A DNA stretch of 64,000 nt from Eutreptiella sp. 'Long Island Sound 2002'. Taxonomy: Eukaryota > Euglenozoa > Euglenophyceae > Eutreptiales > Eutreptiaceae. A model generated the notes under the pieces. It was given only the letters and a program-made list of their open reading frames with translations. It did not search any database and was not told the origin of the DNA. How positions within the stretch are numbered: position 1 is the stretch's first letter; every line of letters begins with the position of its first letter. Shown one piece after another: positions 30,191 through 39,008 of this stretch. The translations under genes were made by a program, and so were the position numbers. The DNA lies in assembly GCA_964036045.1 (NCBI GenBank), contig CAXIWF010000569.1, positions 1-64,000 on the forward strand, read 5' to 3'.

Positions 30191-32630
30191 GCACTGGTAC
30201 ATGGCACTGGTACATGGCACTGGTACATGGCACTGGTACATGGCACTGGTACATGGCACTGGTACATGGCACTGGTACATGGCACTGGTACATGGCACTG
30301 GTACATGGCACTGGTACATGGCACTGGTACATGGCACTGGTACATGGCACTGGTACATGGCACTGGTACATAGCACTGGTACATGGCACTGGTACATGGC
30401 ACTGGTACATGGCACTGGTACATGGCACTGGTACATGGCACTGGTACATGGCACTGGTACATGGCACTGGTACATGGCACTGGTACATGGCACTGGTACA
30501 TAGCACTGGTACATGGCACTGGTACATGGCACTGGTACATGGCACTGGTACATGGCACTGGTACATGGCACTGGTACATGGCACTGGTACATGGCACTGG
30601 TACATGGCACTGGTACATGGCACTGGTACATGGCACTGGTACATGGCACTGGTACATGGCACTGGTACATGGCACTGGTACATGGCACTGGTACATGGCA
30701 CTGGTACATGGCACTGGTACATGGCACTGGTACATGGCACTGGTACATGGCACTGGTACATGGCACTGGTACATGGCACTGGTACATGGCACTGGTACAT
30801 GGCACTGGTACATGGCACTGGTACATGGCACTGGTACATGGCACTGGTACATGGCCCTGGTACCTGGCACTGGTACATAGAACTGGTACATGGCACTGGT
30901 ACATGGCACTGGTACATGGCACTGGATCATGGCACTGGTACATGGCACTGGTACATGGCACTGGTACATGGCACTGGTACATGGCACTGGTACATGGCAC
31001 TGGTACATGGCACTGGTACATGGCACTGGTACATGGCACTGGTACATGGCACTGGTACATGGCACTGGTACATGGCACTGGTACATGGCACTGGTACATG
31101 GCACTGGTACATGGCACTGGTACATGGCACTGGTACATGGCACTGGTACATAGCACTGGTACATGGCACTGGTACATGGCACTGGTACATGGCACTGGTA
31201 CATGGCACTGGTACATGGCACTGGTACATGGCACTGGTACATGGCACTGGTACATGGCACTGGTACATGGCACTGGTACATGGCACTGGTACATGGCAAT
31301 GGTACATGGCACTGGTACATAGCACCGGTACATGCACTGGTACATGGCACTGGTACATGGCACTGGTACATGGCATTGGTACATGGCACTGGTACATGGC
31401 ACTGGTACATGGCACTGGTACATGGCACTGGTACATGGCACTGGTACATGGCACTGGTACATGGCACTGGTACATGGCACTGGTACATGGCACTGGTACA
31501 TGGCACTGGTACATGGCACTGGTACATGGCACTGGTACATGGCACTGGTACATGGCACTGGTACATGGCACTGGTACATGGCACTGGTACATGGCACTGG
31601 TACATGGCACTGGTACATAGCACCGGTACATGGCACTGGTACATGGCACTGGTACATGGCACTGGTACATGGCACTGGTACATGGCACTGGTACATGGCA
31701 CTGGTACATGGCACTGGTACATGGCACTGGTACATGGCACTGGTACATGGCACTGGTACATGGCACTGGTACATGGCACTGGTACATGGCACTGGTACAT
31801 GGCACTGGTACATGGCACTGGTACATGGCACTGGTACATGGCACTGGTACATGGCACTGGTACATGGCACTGGTACATGGCACTGGTACATGGCACTGGT
31901 ACATGGCACTGGTACATGGCACTGGTACATGGCACTGGTACATGGCACTGGTACATGGCACTGGTACATGGCACTGGTACATGGCACTGGTACATGGCAC
32001 TGGTACATGCCACTGGTACATGGCACTGTAACATAGCACCTGGTACATGGCACTGGTACATGGCACTGGTACATGGCACTGGTACATGGCACTGGTACAT
32101 GGCACTGGTACATGGCACTGGTACATGGCACTGGTACATGGCACTGGTACATGGCACTGGTACATGGCACTGGTACATGGCACTGGTACATGGCACTGGT
32201 ACATGGCACTGGTACATGGCACTGGTACATGGCACTGGTACATGGCACTGGTACATGGCACTGGTACATGGCACTGGTACATGGCACTGGTACATGGCAT
32301 TGGTACATGGCACTGGTACATGGCACTGGTACATGGCACTGGTACATGGCACTGGTACATGGCACTGGTACATGGCACTGGTACATGGCACTGGTACATG
32401 GCACTGGTACATGGCACTGGTACATAGCACCGGTACATGGCACTGGTACATGGCACTGGTACATGGCACTGGTACATGGCACTGGTACATGGCACTGGTA
32501 CATGGCACTGGTACATGGCATTGGTACATGGCACTGGTACATGGCACTGGTACATGGCACTGGTACATGGCACTGGTACATGGCACTGGTACATGGCACT
32601 GGTACATGGCACTGGTACATGGCACTGGTA
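30191..32630 (+). repeat. 13-bp satellite, near-homogeneous block C
   Basis: About 188 units, mostly canonical. Roughly fifteen carry changes, including TAGC units at about 30,371 and 30,501, GGATCAT at about 30,925, CAATGG near 31,298, a TAGCACCGG variant repeated near 31,321, 31,619 and 32,427, and a disrupted unit near 32,028-32,042. Its low variant load contrasts sharply with block B next to it. It holds no gene. Confidence 0.95.
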
Positions 32631-33157
32631 CATGGTTGGTACATGGCACTGGTACATGGCACTGGTACATGGCACTGGTACATAGCACTGGTACATGGCA
32701 CTGGTACATGGCACTGGTACATGGCACTGGTACATAGCACTGGTACATGGCACTGGTACATGGCACTGGTACATGGCATTGGTACATGGCACTGGTACAT
32801 GGCACTGGTACATGGCATTAGTACATGGCACTGGTACATAGCACTGGTACATGGCACTGGTACATGGCACTGGTACATGGCATTGGTACATGGCACTGGT
32901 ACATGGCACTGGTACATGGCACTGGTACATGGCACTGGTACATGGCATTGGTACATGGCACTGGTACATGGCATTGGTACATGGCACTGGTACATGGCAC
33001 TGGTACATGGCATTGGTACATGGCATTGGTACATGGCACTGGTACATGGCACTGGTACATGGCACTGGTACGTGGCACTGGTACATGGCACTGGTACGTG
33101 GCACTGGTACATGGCACTGGTACATGGCACTGGTACATGGCACTGGTACATGGCATT
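32631..33157 (+). repeat. 13-bp satellite, variable block D flanking element 1
   Basis: Starts at an 11-nt unit (CATGGTTGGT, near 32,632), after which GCATTGG, ACGTGG and TAGC variants become frequent up to the retrotransposon border. The last bases, GGCATT at 33,152-33,157, are one arm of the target-site duplication of element 1. Confidence 0.93.
33152..33157. repeat. Target-site duplication of element 1, 3' side
   Basis: GGCATT (AATGCC on the element strand) immediately follows the (TCC)7 tail and is repeated at 42,634-42,639 next to the 5' end. AATGCC belongs to a minority variant unit, so its presence on both sides is unlikely to be chance. Two further bases (GG) match on both sides, so the duplication can be read as 6 to 8 bp. 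Confidence 0.7.
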
Positions 33158-33178
33158 GGAGGAGGAGGAGGAGGAGGA
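33158..33178 (-). repeat. (TCC)7 3' tail of element 1
   Basis: Seven TCC triplets on the element strand (GGA on the plus strand) end the element. Element 2 ends in exactly seven TCC triplets too. Microsatellite tails in place of poly(A) are known in several LINE clades, where they help align the RNA with the nicked target during target-primed reverse transcription. Confidence 0.92.
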
Positions 33179-33527
33179 GCGCCTGCCGCGGTCCCACTTA
33201 CGGTGAGCCTTGGCGTCGTCCCTCGGGGGCCCCACGCAGGCTCTGCCGAGGCAGTCCTCCGTCTTACCTCCGCTAGAGCAAGACGAATCTCGTCGCACAC
33301 CTGAGAACGCTCCTCCCAGCAGGCCGTCTGGGTCACAACGTCGGTGTACGACAACGCTACGGTTCGATCAGCTCTCCGGTCCCGGCCACCAACCGCTCCG
33401 ACCTGTCCTGGATCCACCCGAGTCAGCGTTCCAAGATCAACGGGCACGGAAGATGTGGGTCTCCCGGGGCATCACCTCCGACTTAGAACGCCGCCAGACA
33501 AGGAGTGCGGTCCGGCACGACTGCGCG
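33158..33527 (-). other. Conserved 3' non-coding block of element 1
   Basis: About 370 nt shared with element 2 (59,402-59,775) at roughly 90% identity by eye. The last 165 nt before the tail differ at only about four positions. No frame continues through it; the ORF2 terminator TGA lies just before it at 33,568-33,570. Conservation of this block in a partner that lacks the coding region suggests it is the RNA signal recognised by the reverse transcriptase. Confidence 0.85.
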
Positions 33528-33567
33528 CAGCAACGGAGCGGTCCGGGCGCGTGAGGTGGAGGACGGG

Positions 33568-33875
33568 TCACGGCCGGGGACAGGGCCACGGGGCGGGCCG
33601 ACCCATGGCCACCTGCATGTCCTTGAAGACCGTGCGGGGTCCTTGGGAAGCCGCAGTGAGGATGGCCGAGAACGCGGAATGTAGTGCGGCACACCACGAG
33701 GGGATCACATCTCCACAGAGGCCGGCCTCCAGGCTCCGTCCATTGCCACCGTAATGGATGGCCCAAAGGCGGCGTCGATCCGGGAGATGAGGGGCAAGCC
33801 CGTGCCGTCCGAGACTGTCCAAGATGATCACGTCATGGGCATTCAGCTCAATCTCCTGCCGCACGGCCGGCGGAA
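33568..33875 (-). CDS. ORF2 extreme C-terminal segment, frame of the RT ORF
   Basis: About 100 codons in the same frame as the reverse transcriptase ORF, ending at a TGA at 33,568-33,570. The reading looks protein-like, with segments such as HDVIILDSLGRHGL, RRLWAIHYGG and AALHSAFSAILTAA. It is separated from the RT ORF by about 420 nt in which the sensible frame is a different one, so a one-base indel near 33,870 restores the original frame. I do not recognise a domain; the pattern of an acidic residue, a helix and KDMQVAM is faintly RNase H-like, but that is weak. Confidence 0.55.
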
Positions 33876-34421
33876 TCTGGTTCGTTCGTTGTACACATAC
33901 AGGACGCGGTACGGACTGTGCCTATTCCGGGTGGAGATGACGGACTTCACCTTAGGGGCCAGGAGGAGGTCCCCTGATAGCCAGAGTCCTAGGAGGACGT
34001 CCCAGGCCGGCCACCTGCCCGAGCCGGGCGTTGGGGCCCAGTTGGCAACGTGATACCACTCCGGCGGTGGGTTGTTGGCGAGGGACTGGTTCACGGGGAC
34101 CCGCGGCAGGGGGGAGAAGTGGTCGTCAAGAGGTAGGACGGGCACCGCGTGCCGCTTATGTAGGAGGACGGTAGTGAGAACGACGTCGCAGAGCAGGCGA
34201 CGGAGACGCGCAGGACGCAGACCTCTGTGCAGCAGGGCATCCCTGTATGGCGTGGAGATGGCTCCGAGACGAACCCATTGTGTAGGTTGCGATGGTGTGG
34301 TGGGCCGGGGAGCCATCCACAGCCAGTATGAACGGCTCGTCCCCCCAAAGGACGAGGGTGCCCCAAGCAGTGGGCGTACAGTGGCGCCAGGCATGGCACC
34401 TCTGAGAGAGTCGGGCCGCAA
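33843..34421 (-). CDS. ORF2 C-terminal segment, shifted frame
   Basis: An open frame of 192 codons that overlaps the end of the RT ORF in a different frame and ends at TGA at 33,843. From about 34,290 downwards its translation looks like real protein (for example GRWPAWDVLLGLWLSGD and ANNPPPEWYHVANW), whereas the RT frame becomes a low-quality basic stretch there and stops with TAA at 34,156. I infer that ORF2 continues here after a one-base frame change near 34,250-34,290 and returns to the original frame near 33,870. No known domain is recognised. The upstream part (34,300-34,421) is probably only a shadow of the RT frame. Confidence 0.55.
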   Translation of the reverse strand: MRPDSLRGAMPGATVRPLLGAPSSFGGTSRSYWLWMAPRPTTPSQPTQWVRLGAISTPYRDALLHRGLRPARLRRLLCDVVLTTVLLHKRHAVPVLPLDDHFSPLPRVPVNQSLANNPPPEWYHVANWAPTPGSGRWPAWDVLLGLWLSGDLLLAPKVKSVISTRNRHSPYRVLYVYNERTRFRRPCGRRLS

Positions 34422-37308
34422 GCCACCGATGGTAGTGGGCGCGGATGAGCGGGTCTAGCGGGCATGAGAGGATGTGGTCCCCGGAGGCGGGCACGGTGCA
34501 GAGGGGGCAGGACGCGTCCCTCGGGGGGAACAGGGAGAGGCGGATGCCGGTGACCGTGAGGTGGTCCCCCCATGTGATGAGGCCGTGGCTGACGACGTTG
34601 GCGTACTCGTTGAGGGCGGGGCGGCGCTGAGGCGGGGGGGACGCATAGTAGGCGTGGTGGGAGGCGAGCAAGGCGCGGCGCGCGTGGGGCACGGCGTCGT
34701 GGACCTGGAGGCCCGCGTGGGAGAAGCAGATGCGGGGTTGCTGTAGGGGGCCGAGCCATCCCACGGCGTCTGGGCAAGTGTCCGCAGCTCGCCCTGCCGC
34801 TTCGTCCACCTGGTCCAGCAGGGCATCGAGCCAGGTGCCGGCGATATGGGAATAGAGGTGACGGGGAGGGGCCTGACCGTGGGCCATGTCGCGACACGAT
34901 CTTATGAGATCTCCTTGTAGAGAGTCCTCCGGCTCGCGGCGCCCTTCCTGCGCTGTGATGTACCCTTTGCAGTCCGCAAAGTGCCACGCACTGGACCGGA
35001 AGCCGATGACAGGGTCGGCTGAAGGCCCCCTGGCGGTGAGGGCCACCCATGCCGTGTACAGCTTCGCCGTGTAGGCGTTGTCCAGCCTCAAGGGGATGGG
35101 GACGGGGTACACCTGGTACCGGAGGGTGACGGGGCAGAACACCGCCACTGCCCCGCCGCAGCGCCGGGTCTTCGGGCACCACGACGCGTCGTGGAGGATC
35201 CCATAGTTCTCAGGGAGCCAGGAGAACGTGGGGATTGTCGCAGTCACCGCTTGGCAGCGTCCAACCGGGGGGAAGGTGCCGACCGGCGGAGTGGGGCGGG
35301 GCGAGGCCCGGGGCCACCCCTTCCGTCGCGCGTCCTCTGTACTGCGATGGCCTGCAAGCATCCACGCGTGGGTGTCCTGGACCTCGAGTCCGGGTGACGA
35401 CAGGGCCAGCACATGGGGGGTGTGGTGTGGCAGATGGCTGTCAGGGGGTAAGTGGATGGCGATGTCGCACCGGTGGCACAGGGCGACAAATAGATCGTGG
35501 TCCGTGGGGTGTGCGGTGCACCGGAGCCCGAGCTCTAGGGTGAGGCAGGGCTGGGAAGGATGCAACCGCCAGAGGGCAGTCAGGAGCCCGTGGCGCGTGG
35601 AACGGCAGAATAGGGAGTTGGGGTGGTTCAGGTGCCGGATGTAGACGCCGAAGAACTTAGTAAACCCAACGACCGGCGCCGGGGGGATACCGACTCCCCC
35701 TTCGGGGACCTCGCGGAGGAAGTGAGCAGAGGCGGAGAGGGCCCACCCAGCGGTGGCGCGCATGGCCGAGGCGGTCATGGCGTCCAGCACGCGCAGGGCC
35801 CCGTAGGAGGGGGGGCGGACACTGGTAAACCAGTTGACCGTCCCATGACACTTGGCGGTATACATGGCGAGGGGGTAGTGGGCGGGGAGTCGCGGGGCGC
35901 GGAGCGCCCGGCACGCAGCGCGGGTGCCCGAGAACAGGCGCCTGGAGTCGACGGGATGGAAGAGGTGGGGAAGGGCATGGCGGCCAAGGACGCGGACGTA
36001 GTCCTGGCTCGTGGCACAGCGCACGGGGTGGCCATTGAGGTATACCGTGTCGTTGAGGAAATAGACCTGACCATCGCGCATGTCGGTGCCGACCAAGACT
36101 GTTTTGGTCGGGTCAGAGTGGAGGTTGGTGAGGCGGCCCGCCCTCTCAATGCCGCTGGCGAGGGCGGGCAAGTGGCAACGGTCGCCGGGCAGCCACTGGG
36201 TATCATCCATCAGGAGAACCCGGTTCAGCGGGCCCGCGGGGGTGTCGGTGGGGGGGACGGAACGGCAGGCCTCGAGCCCCCGAACTTCGCCATATACGCA
36301 GTACTTCATGCCGGACACGGGGCACCCTTGCCCCGTGCCGGCCCCCAACCGGGTGGAGGACGGAGAGCGACCGTCAGCCCCCCCCATGTGCACCTCAAGG
36401 GCGCGGTCATGGTGCTGAAGGGTCGCGGTGTCGGCTGGGGAGATCCCTGCGGCGGTGAGGACGGCGTACTCGGTGGTGTGGTTGATGGAGCCATACGCGT
36501 GGCGGACATCGTCCGACAGGACCCACGCTTCGAGGCGCCTGCGCCAGCGGTCCCACCATACACCGTGTAGGACGCGGAGTAGCTCCACGGAGGAGCAGTG
36601 CGGGGACATCCCGAACTGGTAGGGCGGCAGGATGCCGCCCTGAACCAGGCGGGGCTGGTAGTGGTCTTTGATGAGGGCGGCCGTGAGTTTCCATATCGTG
36701 GCCAGATTGGTCAGCGGCCTGCCGTTTGCAATGGGGCCGTGCGGCGTCTTTTTCGGAAGGTTGATGAAATCTGCAGAGTGTGCCTGGGGCACGGGTACCC
36801 CACGGAGAATACTGTTGATCAGGTTCGCGATCGTCGCAAATTGGGCATCCTCCAATTGTCCGAACAGCCGGTACTCCAGTAAATCGTGGTACGGCACAGT
36901 GGCCGCCGCCCGGCGGATGATGACTCGCAGGTTTGCGGTGGTGGCGTTGGGTGGTGGGCCGAGCGGCCTGCCCTCCCATCCCGTGATGGTCCGGACGCGC
37001 GCGAGTGAGAGCGCCTCAAGAGGGGCAAGGTGCCTTTGGCGCAGCTGGTCCAACGCAACGGCGGCTTGTTGATGGAGAGGTACCGGGACGCCTACCACGT
37101 AGACCGGATCCGCCGGGGGTACATAGCGCGCCCCTAACGTGCGGCGGTAGTCCACTTTGGTGGGCTGGCCAGGGGCAGAGGGTAGGGGCGCCAGCCCTAC
37201 ATCCTTCTCCAGAAGGAGAACGTCCCAGGCCGCCCGGATGCGTTCTTTGAGGCGGGCGACCTCCACGAGGTGCGACGATTGGGATGCCCAATCCGGGTAG
37301 GCGAGGGT
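34156..37308 (-). CDS. ORF2: reverse transcriptase, RNase H-like region and CCHC knuckle
   Basis: The catalytic core of the element. It is open for 1,050 codons after an in-frame TAA at 37,309-37,311; the residue numbers here count from the GTG at 37,266. RT motifs of non-LTR elements appear in order: FINLPKKT (167-174) with GRPLTNL, YQFGM (216-220), motif A SDDVRHAY (251-258), motif B GTGQGCPVS (310-318), motif C LMDD (352-355) and motif D PTKT (386-389). The post-RT GGVGI follows at 523-527. An RNase H-like region at about 688-825 (34,790-35,200) has HDASW, ADCKGYI and HIAG...VDEAAGRA, but the usual glutamate in the second helix appears to be lysine or absent (YTAKLYTAW). A CCHC knuckle CPLC...GDHILSC (920-935; C-x2-C-x7-H-x3-C) follows, as in many LINE ORF2 proteins. 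It would copy element RNA onto nicked satellite DNA. The RT core has no visible inactivating lesion. Confidence 0.92.
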   Translation of the reverse strand, partial: TLAYPDWASQSSHLVEVARLKERIRAAWDVLLLEKDVGLAPLPSAPGQPTKVDYRRTLGARYVPPADPVYVVGVPVPLHQQAAVALDQLRQRHLAPLEALSLARVRTITGWEGRPLGPPPNATTANLRVIIRRAAATVPYHDLLEYRLFGQLEDAQFATIANLINSILRGVPVPQAHSADFINLPKKTPHGPIANGRPLTNLATIWKLTAALIKDHYQPRLVQGGILPPYQFGMSPHCSSVELLRVLHGVWWDRWRRRLEAWVLSDDVRHAYGSINHTTEYAVLTAAGISPADTATLQHHDRALEVHMGGADGRSPSSTRLGAGTGQGCPVSGMKYCVYGEVRGLEACRSVPPTDTPAGPLNRVLLMDDTQWLPGDRCHLPALASGIERAGRLTNLHSDPTKTVLVGTDMRDGQVYFLNDTVYLNGHPVRCATSQDYVRVLGRHALPHLFHPVDSRRLFSGTRAACRALRAPRLPAHYPLAMYTAKCHGTVNWFTSVRPPSYGALRVLDAMTASAMRATAGWALSASAHFLREVPEGGVGIPPAPVVGFTKFFGVYIRHLNHPNSLFCRSTRHGLLTALWRLHPSQPCLTLELGLRCTAHPTDHDLFVALCHRCDIAIHLPPDSHLPHHTPHVLALSSPGLEVQDTHAWMLAGHRSTEDARRKGWPRASPRPTPPVGTFPPVGRCQAVTATIPTFSWLPENYGILHDASWCPKTRRCGGAVAVFCPVTLRYQVYPVPIPLRLDNAYTAKLYTAWVALTARGPSADPVIGFRSSAWHFADCKGYITAQEGRREPEDSLQGDLIRSCRDMAHGQAPPRHLYSHIAGTWLDALLDQVDEAAGRAADTCPDAVGWLGPLQQPRICFSHAGLQVHDAVPHARRALLASHHAYYASPPPQRRPALNEYANVVSHGLITWGDHLTVTGIRLSLFPPRDASCPLCTVPASGDHILSCPLDPLIRAHYHRWLAARLSQRCHAWRHCTPTAWGTLVLWGDEPFILAVDGSPAHHTIATYTMGSSRSHLHAIQGCPAAQRSASCASPSPALRRRSHYRPPT

Positions 37309-37824
37309 TTAGCGTTGAAGGTTGGTGACGTGGACACGTATCGTCGACGGTACCGGCTGGCTGGGGACGGGGGGCCCGTAGGCAGCCGTAGCTGCGGCGT
37401 ATAGCGCTGAGGTCACCTCGGTATAGCGTGGCTGCGTTTGGGGCGCGCCTGGGGGCGGCGTAGTGAGTTCGGCCCGAAAAGTGTCGTTGAGGGTGCGGAG
37501 CTGGCTGGCGAGGGGCTCCCGCGGGATGGGGAAGCGGCCCTTTTTCGAAGGGCACACCAATTGGGGCGCTGGCGGGAGGTCATGGAGGGTGGCAGTCACG
37601 GGTAGGTGGTCAGATCGGAAACTGGAGTCGGAGCGCACCTCCGTGGTGTGGGCTGCTTCCGAAGGGGCGCGGAGGAAGATGTGGTCCAGGGCACCGGCGA
37701 AACCTTGCGGGCTCACCCACGTGGGGGCCTCCGCAAGGGGGCGCAGACGGCGCATCCCAAGGCGCGTGAGCGTGGGGAGGACGAGGTCACAGAGGGAGGC
37801 AGGGGAGACGGGGAGGTGCGAGAC
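37309..37824 (-). CDS. ORF2: C-terminal half of the endonuclease domain and linker
   Basis: 171 codons in the same frame as the preceding and following segments, bounded by TAG (37,825-37,827) and TAA (37,309-37,311). It contains LDHIFLRAP (about ORF2 residues 392-400) and RSDHLPVTATL (about 416-426), the aspartate and the SDH signature of apurinic/apyrimidinic-type LINE endonucleases. A proline-rich linker leads to the RT domain. It cannot work alone, since the DLN part of the active site lies across the TAG. Confidence 0.85.
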   Translation of the reverse strand, partial: VSHLPVSPASLCDLVLPTLTRLGMRRLRPLAEAPTWVSPQGFAGALDHIFLRAPSEAAHTTEVRSDSSFRSDHLPVTATLHDLPPAPQLVCPSKKGRFPIPREPLASQLRTLNDTFRAELTTPPPGAPQTQPRYTEVTSALYAAATAAYGPPVPSQPVPSTIRVHVTNLQR

Positions 37825-38316
37825 CTAGCGGCAGTTGGCGTTCAGGTCCCCTGTCAGGACAACCACTCTAGCCGGGGTGAGGAGGAGGTACGGGTACACC
37901 CAATCCAAGATTTCTTGGAGAGTGTCGAGGTTCCCGTCGGCGGGGAGATACACGTTGGCGTGGCAGTGGGTCACGCCAGCCATGGTGAAGTGTGTGACGA
38001 GGGCTCGTCCCGACGGGTGGGCGCTGTGGCTGGTCACGACCAGGTCCGGGGTCCTGTAGAGGAGAGTGGCACATCCCCCAGCCACTCTTGCTGGTGCCTG
38101 GATGGTGTGGTACAGGGGGTGCACCCGTTGGATGATCAGGGGTCCCGCTTCTTGAACATGCAGGGCTAGCGGGTACTGGCACTCGGGCACCAGGACGTCC
38201 AGGGCGCGGAGCTTAGGTCGCAGGGACATCTGCACGTTGAGGGTCATCACGTCCGGGCGGGGCGACACGTGGCCGGTGGGGGGGGGACCAGGGCAGGAGC
38301 CGGCGGCGGTGGAGTG
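37825..38316 (-). CDS. ORF2: N-terminal half of the endonuclease domain
   Basis: 163 codons between an in-frame TAG at 38,317-38,319 and another at 37,825-37,827. It holds the early motifs of an apurinic-type endonuclease: MTLNVQM with the catalytic asparagine, LHVQEAGP with the metal-binding glutamate, GGCATLLYR, and VVVLTGDLNANC with the aspartate-asparagine pair. In LINEs this domain nicks the target strand that primes reverse transcription, so it would account for the insertion preference within the satellite. The frame carries on unchanged across both TAG codons. Confidence 0.87.
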   Translation of the reverse strand, partial: HSTAAGSCPGPPPTGHVSPRPDVMTLNVQMSLRPKLRALDVLVPECQYPLALHVQEAGPLIIQRVHPLYHTIQAPARVAGGCATLLYRTPDLVVTSHSAHPSGRALVTHFTMAGVTHCHANVYLPADGNLDTLQEILDWVYPYLLLTPARVVVLTGDLNANCR

Positions 38317-38862
38317 CTAGGTTAGCTTGCGGTCCACGGCTGCGGGGAGGGCGCAAGGCAGGCCTCGCACCCACTTGCGGAGGTGCCGGTGGTGGTACGT
38401 GGCCGCTATCGCCAAGACACTGGCCCGGGTGAGGCCTGTGGCTGTGATGGAGACACGGCTGTGTAGGGATTGTGGGAGGACCACGTGGTGGTGCTCGGGC
38501 AAGATGAAAGAGGTGGGTGGCAGGCCCTTGCGGCAGAGCTGCAACTGATGGGAGGCCGTCACCTGCACACAGTGCACGGCGCCCACTAACGACAGAACGT
38601 CACGGGGCCAGGGGTCTGCCCCGCTGCACGCCCGGTAGTAGTGCACACCCACCGGCAGGTGCAGGCACATTTCGAGGGCGTAGGGGGGCGTGATGAACTG
38701 GGCAGTGCCCGGGGCCGGCACCGGTACCAGGCCCCACTCTCTGGGGGGGGAGCTGGGAGTGTATGCGCCCAGGTGCAGGTCCCGGACATGGGGGACGCCG
38801 TCGAGGTGGGAGTGGCGGAGCTGAGACACGGCGTCAGGGATGTCCTCGTTGCGCCCCGCCAT
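38317..38862 (-). CDS. ORF2: N-terminal extension of unknown function
   Basis: Begins at an ATG at 38,860-38,862, 8 nt after the TAA that ends ORF1 and in a different frame, and runs 181 codons to a TAG at 38,317-38,319. The endonuclease follows in the same frame about 20 codons after that TAG. The segment is rich in H, L, P and V (VQVTASHQLQLCRKGLPP, HHHVVLPQSLHSRVS) and matches no domain I recognise. LINE ORF2 proteins usually start close to the endonuclease, so about 200 residues of extra N-terminal sequence is unusual. Start choice rests on the ATG and the ORF1 spacing; the frame is open a little further upstream, so a frameshift fusion with ORF1 is also possible. Confidence 0.65.
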   Translation of the reverse strand: MAGRNEDIPDAVSQLRHSHLDGVPHVRDLHLGAYTPSSPPREWGLVPVPAPGTAQFITPPYALEMCLHLPVGVHYYRACSGADPWPRDVLSLVGAVHCVQVTASHQLQLCRKGLPPTSFILPEHHHVVLPQSLHSRVSITATGLTRASVLAIAATYHHRHLRKWVRGLPCALPAAVDRKLT

Positions 38863-38870
38863 GTCCCGGG

Positions 38871-39008
38871 TTACCGGTCTCGCGGATGCCGACCGAAGTA
38901 CGGCTGGTAGCGGTGGGGGTCGGCTGGGGGGCTCCAGGGCGGGGGAGCGTAGGGGTTGTGGGCCATGGCCACCCGGGGGTCGTGGGGGTCCCCCGAGTAC
39001 GGGTAGGG
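38871..39008 (-). CDS. ORF1 C-terminal tail after the third TAG
   Basis: 45 codons in the ORF1 frame between TAG (39,009-39,011) and TAA (38,871-38,873). The reading is rich in proline, tyrosine and aspartate (PYPYSGDPHDP, HNPYAPPPWSPP), a composition that fits a disordered tail better than random sequence. The TAA lies 8 nt before the ORF2 ATG, the usual layout of a two-ORF LINE, so I take this TAA as the genuine ORF1 stop. Confidence 0.55.
   Translation of the reverse strand, partial: PYPYSGDPHDPRVAMAHNPYAPPPWSPPADPHRYQPYFGRHPRDR

Noticed and set aside
1-33157. Very long open frames through the left satellite arm (up to more than 2,200 codons)
   Set aside because: They exist because the 13-bp unit lacks stops in all frames; all frames of one strand give the same peptide cycle and end wherever a TAG-creating variant unit occurs. 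No start context, codon bias or domain supports a gene.
33355-33375. A GGTTCGA motif resembling a tRNA-type B box in the 3' block
   Set aside because: It lies on the strand opposite to element transcription, has no A box at a suitable distance, and is not kept in element 2 (GGTCCGA there).
34091-35182. 363-codon minus-strand frame overlapping the RNase H-like region
   Set aside because: Proline/arginine-rich out-of-frame reading of the ORF2 sequence; the RNase H-like motifs and zinc knuckle lie in the other frame.
35623-36570. 315-codon plus-strand frame opposite the RT region
   Set aside because: Antisense shadow of the GC-rich RT coding sequence; the minus strand has clear RT motifs and this frame has none.
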